Source: SFHK01 sp963618055
Lineage (GTDB): Bacteria > Bacillota > Clostridia > Christensenellales > Aristaeellaceae
Reading direction: 5' to 3'
Assembly: GCA_963618055.1 (NCBI GenBank)
Contig: CAVERI010000023.1
Coordinates: 1-35,686 of the forward strand
DNA length: 35,686 nt
The translations under genes and the position numbers were made by a program. Position 1 is the first letter of the stretch, and every line of letters begins with the position of its first letter. Shown piece after piece: positions 1-8,183 of this stretch. The notes beneath the pieces were generated by a model. That model did no database searches. It worked only from the letters and a program-made list of their open reading frames with translations, and had not been told where the DNA came from.

Positions 1-55
1 GTGTGTAGCCCTTCGCCTTGCGTGCGGCGGAAAGCTGTGCTCCAAACTGCTCCAC
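1..55 (-). CDS. N-terminus of an HTH (RodZ-like/XRE) protein, truncated by window edge
   Basis: Read leftward from a GTG at 55-53, the frame gives MEQFGAQLSAARKAKGYT before the window ends. The pattern (G-x-x-L-x-x-A-R-x-x-K-G) is typical of the first helix of an XRE-type helix-turn-helix, and is especially like the N-terminus of RodZ cell-shape proteins. An AGAGGA ribosome-binding site lies about 7 bases upstream of the GTG. An in-frame ATG six codons earlier (73-71) is a possible alternative start. A good promoter lies directly upstream at 90-118. Only 18 codons are visible, so the RodZ assignment is inference; an ordinary XRE regulator is also possible. Confidence 0.6.
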   Translation of the reverse strand, partial: MEQFGAQLSAARKAKGYT

Positions 56-89
56 GTTTGTTCCTCTTTTCATCACTTCATGCCTTGAT

Positions 90-118
90 ATTATAGCGAA
101 ATTCGGGCGCTTTTTCAA
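90..118 (-). promoter_or_regulatory. Sigma-A-type promoter of the leftward HTH gene
   Basis: On the minus strand TTGAAA (118-113) and TATAAT (95-90) are separated by exactly 17 bases. The TATAAT lies about 35 bases upstream of the GTG start of the truncated HTH gene. Confidence 0.7.
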
Positions 119-194
119 GATAAAATGCGTTTTCTGCGGATATTTTGCGTTGAACTGTAATGAAAACCCTCGTCAGCGGATTCCTTTTTCATGC

Positions 195-231
195 GAAAGC
201 GAGCCGCGCCAAGGTGGAGCGACTCGCTTTC
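195..231. terminator. Stem-loop downstream of the SH3-repeat gene
   Basis: GAAAGCGAG (195-203) pairs with CTCGCTTTC (223-231) around a 19-base loop that can form extra pairs. It lies just past the stop of the leftward gene ending at 246. The better T-rich tail is on the plus-strand side, so its strength as a terminator of the leftward gene is uncertain. The remaining bases 119-245 show no gene. Confidence 0.4.
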
Positions 232-245
232 TTGTTATTTGAAAA

Positions 246-1217
246 TCAGTATCGGAGATATTTCCGGCTTACGTAGGCGATTTCCGTGCCGGTGTCCACG
301 CGGCAGAAGCTGCCGTCGGTGGCCAGAAGGGTTACGGGGACGCCTGTGGAGAGCGTGCGCAGGATACCATAGCGCGTGCTGGGACCGCTGCGGACATTCA
401 CGTTGCCGGTGGTCTCAGCTCTGGAGAGGAAGCGCACGAGCGTGCGGTACATATAGGCGCTTTCGCCGCTCAGGCGCAGCCACTCGCCGGACGAGCCGCC
501 GATGCGCACGCGCTCGCCCGCTTTCATTTCATACAGCGCGCAGCTGGACTTGCTCGCGCGTTCGCGAACGACGGCGACGCCGTCGGACGAGCGCACCACG
601 CCGGTTTTGTTCCATACGCCGTCAGCCGTGTCCTTCAAGGACAGAAGATTTCTGTGAATATAGCCGATTCGGCCGTCGCGGGTGCAGCAGCGGTAGAAGC
701 TGCCGTTGCGCTCCAGCGCCCACACCATCGTGCCGTCGGCGATTTCGTCGATGATGCCGCTGTCCAGACTGGGCGCCCAGCGCAGGTTGGCGTAGCCGTC
801 GGACGAGGTTACATACGCGTTCACGTTCACAACCGTGTCCGTGTCGGTCACGGAGGCGTCGCGCGTGTAGCTGCCGCGGCCGCTCCAGTCGCCGCCGGAA
901 TTGCCGCCCCAGTCGCCGTCGCTATCGGTCGAGGCGCTCGTGAAGCGGACGTAGCGGCCATAGATCCAGCCCTCCACGCCGGTTCGGACCACGCGCACAT
1001 TATGCCACGTGTTTCCTTTTTTCAGAATCACCAGCGAATCCCCGTTGCGCGCCACGCCGGCAACCGGCTTTCCCTCGCCCGCCTGCTTGCGAACATACAC
1101 CGTGCCGTCGGACGTGGGCGTGCAAACCGTGCCGCGCAGCGTCGCTGCCATTCCCGCGGCTGCAAACACCGCAGACAGCAGCGCGAGAACCAGCACCATG
1201 GAAACCAGTTTTTTCAC
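246..1217 (-). CDS. Secreted protein with four bacterial SH3-like repeats
   Basis: A 323-aa protein with a clear Sec signal peptide (MKK, then a Leu/Val/Ala-rich core ending near AAAGMA) and no other recognisable enzyme domain. Four SH3_3-type repeats follow, marked by V-x-V-R/N-x-R-x-x-P-S-like motifs and terminal G-Y/W-I/V. They sit roughly at residues 28-92, 130-195, 205-265 and 268-323. A Gly/Ser/Asp/Trp-rich linker (about 95-128) separates repeats 1 and 2. SH3_3 domains usually bind cell-wall peptides, so a wall-associated role is likely but unproven. I chose the GTG at 1217 because AAGGGGG lies 8 bases upstream; a GTG three codons earlier (1226) lies inside that Shine-Dalgarno sequence. 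The gene is divergent from marR and shares the region holding the large inverted repeat. Confidence 0.8.
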   Translation of the reverse strand: MKKLVSMVLVLALLSAVFAAAGMAATLRGTVCTPTSDGTVYVRKQAGEGKPVAGVARNGDSLVILKKGNTWHNVRVVRTGVEGWIYGRYVRFTSASTDSDGDWGGNSGGDWSGRGSYTRDASVTDTDTVVNVNAYVTSSDGYANLRWAPSLDSGIIDEIADGTMVWALERNGSFYRCCTRDGRIGYIHRNLLSLKDTADGVWNKTGVVRSSDGVAVVRERASKSSCALYEMKAGERVRIGGSSGEWLRLSGESAYMYRTLVRFLSRAETTGNVNVRSGPSTRYGILRTLSTGVPVTLLATDGSFCRVDTGTEIAYVSRKYLRY

Positions 1218-1294
1218 ACCATTCACCCCCTTCGGGTTTTCCTGTTCCTTTGACGGCGCGCGCGGCCATTTGGTTCAATTTTCCGCCAAATTTT

Positions 1295-1345
1295 CAAAAT
1301 GCTTGCGTTTGCAAGGAAGTTTTACTTGCAAACGCAAGCATTTTG
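1295..1345. promoter_or_regulatory. Perfect 21-bp inverted repeat, probable MarR operator
   Basis: Bases 1295-1315 are the exact reverse complement of 1325-1345, with a 9-base spacer (GAAGTTTTA). The core of each arm is CTTGCAAACGCAAGC in the rightward sense. The right arm contains the -35 element and most of the spacer of the marR promoter, so a dimeric protein bound here would block transcription. It lies between the divergent SH3 gene and marR. Autoregulation by MarR proteins at such palindromes is well established for the family; binding by this particular protein is inference. Confidence 0.75.
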
Positions 1346-1353
1346 TGTATAAT
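1326..1353 (+). promoter_or_regulatory. Promoter of the marR-ABC exporter operon
   Basis: TTGCAA (1326-1331) and a perfect TATAAT (1348-1353) are separated by 16 bases, 40 bases upstream of the marR start. The -35 box is inside the right arm of the inverted repeat. Confidence 0.75.
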
Positions 1354-1393
1354 GAGTATCTGACAATGAATGTATATGCGAAGGAGCGACCGC

Positions 1394-1858
1394 ATGGAAC
1401 AGACGGAAAAGCGCTATCACCTGCTGAAATACGGCTCCATTTTCTATCGCCTGACGCAGGCGTATTTCAACGAGCGCCTGAAGGACACCGGCATTGGCGC
1501 GGGACAGCAGTATTTTCTCGACCGAATCGCGCGCTGCCCCGGAATCGCGGTGACGAAGCTGGCGCAGACGGCGGTATTTGACAACGGCACAAGCGCCCGG
1601 GCGGTCAAGAAGCTGGCCGACGAGGGCTATGTGACCATTGTGCCGGACGAATGCGACGGCCGGGTCAAGCGGCTGTACGCCACGGAAAAGGCGGAGCCGG
1701 TCGTGGCGCTGATTCGCGAAATGAAGCGCGAATGGCGCGCGCGCATCACCGAGGGTTTTTCAGAGGAGGACAAGGAGGCCGCGTCCGCCCTTCTGAAGCG
1801 GCTGTGCGACAACGCCATGGAGGCCATGGATCACGAACCGGGAGGCGTAAGCGAATAG
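1394..1858 (+). CDS. MarR-family transcriptional regulator
   Basis: A 154-aa protein of normal MarR length. It has N-terminal dimerisation helices (about residues 5-35), a winged helix-turn-helix (about 45-105) with the typical pattern P-G-I-A-V-T-K-L-A-Q ... A-V-K-K-L-A-D-E-G-Y-V, and a wing ending in D-G-R-V-K-R-L-Y-A-T. C-terminal helices complete the dimer interface. The start is the ATG at 1394, which has AAGGAG 7 bases upstream; an earlier in-frame ATG at 1370 has no such site. It is the first gene of an operon with two ABC exporter half-transporters, the first starting one base after its stop. It probably represses its own operon through the perfect inverted repeat over the promoter and is released by a toxic ligand exported by the transporter. 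The ligand is unknown. Confidence 0.9.
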   Translation: MEQTEKRYHLLKYGSIFYRLTQAYFNERLKDTGIGAGQQYFLDRIARCPGIAVTKLAQTAVFDNGTSARAVKKLADEGYVTIVPDECDGRVKRLYATEKAEPVVALIREMKREWRARITEGFSEEDKEAASALLKRLCDNAMEAMDHEPGGVSE

Positions 1859-1859
1859 C

Positions 1860-3569
1860 ATGAGGACAATTTGGAAATACGTGCGTCCGCTGACCGGGCG
1901 CGTCGCGGTCACCATGCTGATCAAGCTGATCGGCACGGCCAGCGAGCTGATGCTTCCGTGGCTGCTTTCCTATATTATTGACGATGTTGTGCCGCAAAAG
2001 AGCGTGGGAAAAATCTTCCTATGGGGCGGCGCGATGGTCTTTTTCGCGCTTCTGTGCGTCGCGGGCAACGTGACGGCCAACCGCAAGTCTGCCGCCGTCG
2101 CGCGCGACGTGACGCGCTGCGTGCGCCACGACCTGTACGCCCGCATTGCCTATCTATCCGGCGCGCAGGTGGACGCGTTTTCGGTGCCGTCGCTGGTTTC
2201 CCGCCTGACGACGGACACCTATAACGTGCATCAGATGGTGGGCATGGTGCAAAGGCTGGGCGTGCGCGCGCCGATTCTGCTGCTCGGCGGCATCATCATC
2301 ACGATGTTTCAGGACGTGCCGATGGCGCTGGTGCTGCTGGCGACCATGCCGCTGATCGGCGTATCAGTAACGATGGTCTCCGTGAAGGGCATTCCGCTGT
2401 TTCGGAAGCTGCAGGAATCGCTGGACGAGCTTGTGCGCATCGTGCGCGAGAACATCACCGGCGCGCGCGTGATCAAGGCGCTGTCCAAGGGCGATTACGA
2501 AAACGACCGCTTCCGCAGGCAGTCCGACCTCGCCGCGCGCGACAACGTGCGCGCCAACGCGGTGATGAGCCTTTCGTCGCCGTTTACCACGCTGTTTCTG
2601 AATTTAGGTCTGGTCGTCGTGCTGATCGTGGGCGCGTACCGCGTGGAGTGGGGGCTCGCGAAGCCGGGCAAGATCATGGCGTTTCTGAACTATTTCACCA
2701 TCGTTTCCAACGGCATGCTGGGTCTGTCGCGCATTTTCGTGATCGTATCCCGCGCCAGCGCCTCGGCGAACCGCATCGAAGAGGTGCTGACCGCGCCGGA
2801 GGATCTCGCCGTGCTGCCCGCCGGGGACGCGCCCGAAAGCCCGTATCACATCGAATTCCGAAACGTCACCTTCTCCTATAATAAGCGCAAGCCCACGCTT
2901 TCGAACATCAGCTTCCGGCTGAAGCGCGGTGAATCGCTGGGGCTGATCGGCGCGACCGGCTCCGGCAAGAGCACGATTCTGCTTCTGCTGATGCGCTTCT
3001 ACGACGTGGACGAGGGCGAAATTCGGATCGACGGCGTGAACATCAAGCAGATTCCCGCCGAGAAGCTGCATCGCATGTTCGGTGTCACGTTCCAGTCCGA
3101 CGTGGTATACGCCGACACCGCGCGCGAGAACATCGTGCTGGGGCGCGAAATTTCCGAGGAAAGCGTAGACCGGGCGGTTCACAGCGCGCAGGCGGCGTAC
3201 CTGCTGGAGCTTGCGGACGGGCTGAACGAGCACCTGAACTCGCAGGGCACGAACCTGTCCGGCGGACAGCGGCAGCGCCTGCTGATTGCCCGCGCGCTGG
3301 CCGGAGACCCGGAGATTCTGCTGCTGGACGACGCGTCCAGCGCGCTCGATTACCGTACCGACGCGAACCTGCGCGCGGCGCTGCGCACCGGGCACGGGAA
3401 CGCCACGTCCATTGTGGTCGCCTCGCGCGTGTCGTCCATTGCGCACATGACGGAGATCATCGTGCTGGACGAGGGGCGCGCCATTGCGCAGGGGCCGCAT
3501 GAGCTGCTGATGAAAACCAGCCCGGACTACCGGCAGATCGCCGAAACGCAGATGGGAGGGATGAACTGA
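1860..3569 (+). CDS. Heterodimeric ABC exporter subunit with degenerate ATPase site
   Basis: A 569-aa half-transporter of the type IV (ABCB-like) exporter fold: about six membrane helices in residues 1-310, then a nucleotide-binding domain. Walker A is GATGSGKS (364-371) and the signature LSGGQ (466-470) is canonical. The Walker B catalytic Glu is replaced by Asp (D490-D491), and the switch His by Ser (S522, in ASRVSSI). In known heterodimeric exporters (BmrCD, TM287/288, LmrCD) this pattern marks the subunit that contributes Walker A and B to the non-hydrolytic site. The intact signature would complete the active site of the partner encoded next. Export of drugs or toxic compounds is likely given the upstream marR, but the substrate is unknown. 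Confidence 0.92.
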   Translation: MRTIWKYVRPLTGRVAVTMLIKLIGTASELMLPWLLSYIIDDVVPQKSVGKIFLWGGAMVFFALLCVAGNVTANRKSAAVARDVTRCVRHDLYARIAYLSGAQVDAFSVPSLVSRLTTDTYNVHQMVGMVQRLGVRAPILLLGGIIITMFQDVPMALVLLATMPLIGVSVTMVSVKGIPLFRKLQESLDELVRIVRENITGARVIKALSKGDYENDRFRRQSDLAARDNVRANAVMSLSSPFTTLFLNLGLVVVLIVGAYRVEWGLAKPGKIMAFLNYFTIVSNGMLGLSRIFVIVSRASASANRIEEVLTAPEDLAVLPAGDAPESPYHIEFRNVTFSYNKRKPTLSNISFRLKRGESLGLIGATGSGKSTILLLLMRFYDVDEGEIRIDGVNIKQIPAEKLHRMFGVTFQSDVVYADTARENIVLGREISEESVDRAVHSAQAAYLLELADGLNEHLNSQGTNLSGGQRQRLLIARALAGDPEILLLDDASSALDYRTDANLRAALRTGHGNATSIVVASRVSSIAHMTEIIVLDEGRAIAQGPHELLMKTSPDYRQIAETQMGGMN

Positions 3570-5362
3570 TGCCTCCGCGTTCACCGATGGGCGGCGTGAA
3601 AACGCACGTTGAGGACAATCACACGCACGACGTCCGCTACGTCCTGCGCAATCTGTGGAAATACCTGTATCGCTACCGCTTTGGCATGTTCGCCGTGCTG
3701 ACGCTTTCGCTGCTTTCAAACGTGCTGGCGCTGCTCGGCCCCCGGCTTTCCGGCGCGGCCATCGACGCGATTACCGGCGGCGAGCACGTCGACTTTCCAA
3801 GCGTGTACCGTTACGCGCTTCTGATGCTGGCCTTCTACGCCGTCTCGGCCGGGCTCAGCTTTCTGATTTCGGTTTACATGGTTCGCCTGTCGCAGAAGAT
3901 CGTTTCCACCATGCGCTGCGACGCTTTCCAGAGCCTTTCGCGGCTTCCGGTCGGCTTTACCGACCGCCACGCCATCGGCGACATACTCTCCGTCATCTCC
4001 TACGACATCGACACGCTGTCCACCTCGCTGGCGCACGATGTGGTGCAGATTCTGTCCTCCGTGGTGACGGTCATAGGCTCGCTGTATATGATGCTCACCA
4101 TCTCGCCGCTGCTCATTTTCGTGTTCGCGGTCACGATTCCGCTTTCCGTGTTCATCACGCGCTTCATCACCAAACGCACGCGGCCGCTGTTTCGCGCGCG
4201 CTCGCGCAAGCTGGGCGAGCTGAATGGTTTTGTCGAGGAGATGCTCTCCGGTCTCAAGACCGCCAAGGCCTATAACCGCGAGGATTACACCATCGACCGC
4301 TTCGACAAAAAGAACGAGGAGGCCGTGCAGGCGTACTACAAGAGCGAATACTACGGCTCCATCACCGGCCCGTCGGTCAGCTTCGTCAACAACCTGTCGC
4401 TGTCGCTGGTGAGCGTGTTCGGCGCGCTTCTGTATCTGGGAAGGTACATGTCGCTGGGCGACGTGTCGTCGTTCGTGCTGTATTCGCGCAAGTTTTCCGG
4501 CCCCATCAACGAGGTTGCAAACATCATTGCCGAATTGCAGAGCGCGCTGGCGGCGGGCGAGCGCGTGTTCCGCCTGATCGACGAGCCGCCCGAAACGCCC
4601 GACGCGCCCGACGCCATCGAGCTTGAAAACGCGCAGGGGCTTGTAGAGATGAAGAACGTGTCCTTCGGCTACGAAAAAAGCCGCGTCGTCCTGCACGATT
4701 TGAGCCTTGTGGCGAAGCCCGGCAGCGTGACCGCCATCGTCGGCCCGACCGGCGCGGGCAAGACGACGATCATCAACCTGCTGATGCGCTTTTACGACCG
4801 GCTGGGCGGCGAGATACTGATCGACGGCCGTCCCATTGAAAAATACACGCGCGAAAGCCTGCGCAAGAGCTTCGCCATGGTTCTTCAGGACACGTGGCTG
4901 TTCGGCGGCACGGTGTATGAGAACATTGCCTACGGCAGCCCGAATGCCACGCTTGAGGACGTGAAGCGCGCGGCGGAACGCGCCCGCATTTCGTATTTCA
5001 TCGAGCAGCTGCCCGACGGCTACGATACCGTGCTCACGGAAAACGGCGGGAACATTTCCAAGGGGCAGAAGCAGCTTCTGACCATCGCGCGCGCCATGCT
5101 GCTGGACGCCAGCATGCTGATTCTGGACGAGGCCACCAGCAACGTGGACACGCAGACGGAAATTCGCATTCAGGACGCGATGCTTCAGCTGATGAAGAAC
5201 AAAACCTGCTTCGTCATTGCCCACCGCCTGTCCACCATTCAGAACGCCGACAACATTCTGGTGCTCGACCACGGCGACATCGTGGAGCAGGGCACGCACG
5301 ACGAGCTGATGGCGCGCGGCGGCTTCTATAAAAAGCTGTATCAGGCGCAGTTCGAGTCCTGA
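3569..5362 (+). CDS. Heterodimeric ABC exporter subunit with canonical catalytic residues
   Basis: A 597-aa half-transporter with an N-terminal extension of about 30 residues, six predicted membrane helices (to about residue 335) and a nucleotide-binding domain. Walker A is GPTGAGKT (392-399). Walker B ends in Asp-Glu with E521, and the switch His is H552 in IAHRLSTI. The signature is altered to ISKGQ (496-500). This complements the upstream subunit: its intact Walker B and His face the partner's LSGGQ, while its altered signature faces the partner's degenerate site. The start overlaps the previous stop by one base (TGATG), and GGAGGG lies 8 bases upstream, so the two are probably translationally coupled. 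Confidence 0.92.
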   Translation: MPPRSPMGGVKTHVEDNHTHDVRYVLRNLWKYLYRYRFGMFAVLTLSLLSNVLALLGPRLSGAAIDAITGGEHVDFPSVYRYALLMLAFYAVSAGLSFLISVYMVRLSQKIVSTMRCDAFQSLSRLPVGFTDRHAIGDILSVISYDIDTLSTSLAHDVVQILSSVVTVIGSLYMMLTISPLLIFVFAVTIPLSVFITRFITKRTRPLFRARSRKLGELNGFVEEMLSGLKTAKAYNREDYTIDRFDKKNEEAVQAYYKSEYYGSITGPSVSFVNNLSLSLVSVFGALLYLGRYMSLGDVSSFVLYSRKFSGPINEVANIIAELQSALAAGERVFRLIDEPPETPDAPDAIELENAQGLVEMKNVSFGYEKSRVVLHDLSLVAKPGSVTAIVGPTGAGKTTIINLLMRFYDRLGGEILIDGRPIEKYTRESLRKSFAMVLQDTWLFGGTVYENIAYGSPNATLEDVKRAAERARISYFIEQLPDGYDTVLTENGGNISKGQKQLLTIARAMLLDASMLILDEATSNVDTQTEIRIQDAMLQLMKNKTCFVIAHRLSTIQNADNILVLDHGDIVEQGTHDELMARGGFYKKLYQAQFES

Positions 5363-5374
5363 AGGCCGGAAAAT

Positions 5375-5404
5375 TTGACAAGCCTCCCACCCGTGCGCTA
5401 TAAT
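5375..5404 (+). promoter_or_regulatory. Consensus sigma-A promoter upstream of the DUF6273 gene
   Basis: Exact TTGACA (5375-5380) and exact TATAAT (5399-5404) with an 18-base spacer, 60 bases upstream of the start at 5464. It begins 13 bases after the stop of the ABC exporter, with no hairpin between them. Confidence 0.88.
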
Positions 5405-5463
5405 GGTCTCGCAAAACCGGGCGCGCGAGCGCGCGCCGCATACAGAAACCGGGGAGGGATTCC

Positions 5464-6465
5464 ATGAGAAGAACACATCCGCGCGCCGTCTGCGCGCTTC
5501 TTCTGGTGCTTGTGATGCTGCTGGGCGTATGTGCCGCCGCGGATACGCCGTGCGCGCACCGCGAGCTGGACGAGGTTCACGGCGAAACCTATACGCCCAT
5601 AAGCGAAAAGGAGCACGAAAAGTACACTTGGGTGGACTACAGCTGCAAAGACTGCGGCAAGCACTTTCTGCGCACGCAGGAGGTGCGCGTGAACGAAAAG
5701 CATACGTTTGAAAACGGCGTATGCGCAAAGTGCGGCCTGAAGCAGGGCGAGGCGCCCGTCACGCCCACGCCGGCGCCCGAGACCGAGGCCACGCCCGCGC
5801 CCACCGTGCGCACGGAGATTCCGGGCGAGCGCTACACGTCCGTCGAGACCGATGTATCGAGCTTTGACGGCACGTTCAAGTTCGGCGCCTACGAGCAGGA
5901 CGGCAACCCGGACAACGGTCTGGAGCCGATTGAGTGGATCATCCTGTGGCGCAGGGGCAGCACCGTGCTGGCGGTTTCCCGCTACATTCTGGACGCGCAG
6001 CCCTACAACCGCGACGGCGGCGAAACCAGCTGGGCGAAAAGCTCGATTCGCGCGTGGCTGAACGACGAGTTTCTGAACGCCGCGTTCAACGAGGAGGAGC
6101 GCCCCTATGTGCTCAACATGAAGCACGACAACCCGCGCAACGCCAGCTACAACACGCGCAGCGGCCCGGAAACCTACGATCAGGTGTTCCTGCTGAGCGC
6201 GAATGAGGTGGAGAAGTACCTCGGCAAAAACGAAGCCCGCATCACCGCGCCCACCCGCTATGCCCTGAGCCGCGGCGCATGGGAAAGCCCGCGCGGCAAC
6301 AATCGCGGCTATGGCATCTGGTGGCTGCGCACGGCCGGTGCTTCGCGCTCCAACGCGGCGACCGTCGGCGAAAACGGCCACCTGCATTACAGCGGCGCCG
6401 ACGCCACGCAGAATAACCTTGGCGTTCGCCCCGTAATCTACATCAATTTCCACTATTTCGATTAG
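5464..6465 (+). CDS. Secreted zinc-ribbon protein with a C-terminal DUF6273 domain
   Basis: A 333-aa protein with a Sec signal peptide (Arg-rich start, then a Leu/Val core ending near VCAAA). A Cys/His module follows (C-x-x-H, then CKDCG, H-x-F-x-x-G-x-C-x-x-CG, about residues 28-100), resembling a small zinc ribbon of Clostridia surface proteins. A Thr/Pro/Ala linker (about 100-120) leads to a domain matching DUF6273. That domain starts with FKFGAYEQDG and continues with PIEWIIL, SSIRAWLN, VFLLSANEV and WWLRTAG, ending with GVRPVIYI. DUF6273 proteins are often secreted; the fold is related to formylglycine-generating-enzyme/C-type-lectin-like domains, and no activity is established. GGGGAGGG lies just upstream of the ATG. 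It has its own strong promoter and a hairpin downstream, so it is probably monocistronic. Confidence 0.85.
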   Translation: MRRTHPRAVCALLLVLVMLLGVCAAADTPCAHRELDEVHGETYTPISEKEHEKYTWVDYSCKDCGKHFLRTQEVRVNEKHTFENGVCAKCGLKQGEAPVTPTPAPETEATPAPTVRTEIPGERYTSVETDVSSFDGTFKFGAYEQDGNPDNGLEPIEWIILWRRGSTVLAVSRYILDAQPYNRDGGETSWAKSSIRAWLNDEFLNAAFNEEERPYVLNMKHDNPRNASYNTRSGPETYDQVFLLSANEVEKYLGKNEARITAPTRYALSRGAWESPRGNNRGYGIWWLRTAGASRSNAATVGENGHLHYSGADATQNNLGVRPVIYINFHYFD

Positions 6466-6470
6466 AAATC

Positions 6471-6514
6471 AGGCCGGGGCTCCTTCGCTCGCGCGAAGGC
6501 TTGACCCGGCCTTT
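6471..6514 (+). terminator. Stem-loop after the DUF6273 gene
   Basis: AGGCCGGG (6471-6478) pairs with CCCGGCCT (6505-6512), with an inner stem CTTCGC/GCGAAG. The T-tract is short, so termination may be partial. No clear promoter was seen between it and the next gene at 6555, which may depend on read-through. Confidence 0.6.
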
Positions 6515-6554
6515 CCACGCGCGGAACCAACCGAAATAACGAGGTGACACAAGG

Positions 6555-8033
6555 ATGACCGAACGCAATCCCATGCCGGTATGCACGCCCGAGGCGGCAG
6601 GCATACCCTCCGGCGCAATCGAGCGCTGCCTTCAGCGACTGACCGACGCAAGGCTTTTGATGCACAACGTGCTGATCGCCCGAAACGGCGCGCTGGTCTG
6701 CGAGGCCTATTGGAAGCCGATCGACGAAGGCTTCCGCCACAGGGAATATTCCTGCTCGAAGAGCTTCGTCTCCGCCGCGGTCGGCCTGCTGATCGAGCAG
6801 GGCAGGCTGCATCTGGAGGATCGCTGTGTGGATTTCTTCGCGGATATCGCGCCCGCGAGCATGCATCCGTGGCTGAAGGAAATGACCATCCGCGACTGTC
6901 TGCGCATGGCCACCTGCTACGAAGCGGGCGCGTCCTATAAGCCCACCGACCCGGACTGGGCGAGGACATTCTTCACCGCCGAGGTTTCCCATAAGCCCGG
7001 GCAGGTCTACGCCTATTGCACTACAGCCACAACGATGCTGTGCATAATCATTCAGAAGGCCTGCGGGCAGGAATTCATGTCCGTGCTGCGCCCGGTTTTC
7101 GATGAAATCGGCGTATCGCAGGATGCCTTCTGCGTGGAAACGCCCTGCGGCCACGAATGGGGCGGCTCCGGCGTGTGCCTGACCGCGCGCGAGTTTCTGA
7201 AATTCGCCGACCTGTGCACGCATTACGGCGCGTACCACGGCAGGCAGCTTCTGCCGGAGGCCTACATGCGCGAAGCGACGGCAAGGCAGATCGACAACGG
7301 CGCATTTCACGCGCACGCCGACGCGGACGAGGGCTACGGCTACCAGTTCTGGCCCATGCGGAACGGCGGCTTCGCCATGCACGGCATGGGCGGGCAGTTC
7401 GCCCTGTGCCTGCCGGACAAAGCGCTCACGCTGATCACCAACGCCTACGACGAATTAAACGCCCACGCGCTGTGCACGATCTTCGACGCGTTCTGGGAGG
7501 AAATCTATCCAAATCTCTCCCCCGCGCCGCTGCCCGAGGATCCCGCCGCTCACGCGCGGCTGACCTCGCGCACGAACCGCCTGTCCGTGCCCACGCCGCC
7601 GGGCGAGCCGCATTCCCCCACGGAAGCTGCAATCAGCGGACGCACCTATGAGATGGCCGGAAACCGCCTTGGCATGAAGACGCTGCGCTTCGACTTCACC
7701 GAGGACGGCGGTACGCTGACCTACGAAAATGCGTCCGGCATTCACGTTCTCCCCTTCGGCGCGGGACGCTATCACCGAGGCCCGTTCCCGGAGACGGAAT
7801 ACTACGGCCGCCGCATCGGCACGCCCTGCCACCGCGGCTATGACAGCCTGACCGCCGTCGCGTGGCGGCTGCCGAACGAATTGATGCTCTATACGCAGAT
7901 CATCGATATCCACCTTGCCAACCTGCGAATTGCCTTCGCCTTCGAGGGCGACAGCGTAACCCTCAACGCCCGCAAGCACGCCGAATGGTTCCTGAACGAC
8001 TACGAGGGCTTCGCCACCGGCACCGCGCGCTGA
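6555..8033 (+). CDS. Beta-lactamase-fold serine hydrolase (class C/esterase type)
   Basis: A 492-aa protein without a signal peptide, so probably cytoplasmic. The N-terminal 350 residues fit the beta-lactamase/penicillin-binding-protein-like serine hydrolase family. The nucleophile motif is S66-C-S-K69. The second motif is Y154-C-T156, where family members normally carry Y-S-N or Y-A-N. The third is H276-G-M-G-G. The C-terminal 140 residues probably form a beta-rich accessory domain like those of bacterial esterases in this group. GAGGTG precedes the ATG by 8 bases. Members act as esterases, D-aminopeptidases or amide hydrolases; the substrate cannot be read from sequence. It converges on the alpha-xylosidase gene downstream, so a role in glycan de-esterification is conceivable but speculative. 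Confidence 0.85.
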   Translation: MTERNPMPVCTPEAAGIPSGAIERCLQRLTDARLLMHNVLIARNGALVCEAYWKPIDEGFRHREYSCSKSFVSAAVGLLIEQGRLHLEDRCVDFFADIAPASMHPWLKEMTIRDCLRMATCYEAGASYKPTDPDWARTFFTAEVSHKPGQVYAYCTTATTMLCIIIQKACGQEFMSVLRPVFDEIGVSQDAFCVETPCGHEWGGSGVCLTAREFLKFADLCTHYGAYHGRQLLPEAYMREATARQIDNGAFHAHADADEGYGYQFWPMRNGGFAMHGMGGQFALCLPDKALTLITNAYDELNAHALCTIFDAFWEEIYPNLSPAPLPEDPAAHARLTSRTNRLSVPTPPGEPHSPTEAAISGRTYEMAGNRLGMKTLRFDFTEDGGTLTYENASGIHVLPFGAGRYHRGPFPETEYYGRRIGTPCHRGYDSLTAVAWRLPNELMLYTQIIDIHLANLRIAFAFEGDSVTLNARKHAEWFLNDYEGFATGTAR

Positions 8034-8137
8034 ATACAGCCTCCCATAGAGCCGCGCCGCTCTGTATAAGAAGAAAACGCAAGCCTTTCAAAGCCTGCGT
8101 GAAATGAAACGATCCGCGAAAGATCCCGCTTCCAATG

Positions 8138-8167
8138 GAAAACGGCAGGATTTCTCCCGCCGTTTTC
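8138..8167. terminator. Bidirectional terminator between convergent genes
   Basis: GAAAACGGC (8138-8146) pairs with GCCGTTTTC (8159-8167), with an inner GGA/TCC stem. The T-run on each strand flanks the stem, as expected for a shared terminator between the serine hydrolase (rightward) and the alpha-xylosidase (leftward). Confidence 0.8.
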
Positions 8168-8183
8168 TTCGTATCCCTGCTTA

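Noticed and set aside
3716..5728. 670-codon frame on the minus strand
   Set aside because: Antisense to an ABC exporter subunit with full motifs and crosses a consensus rightward promoter; its composition is that of a shadow frame.
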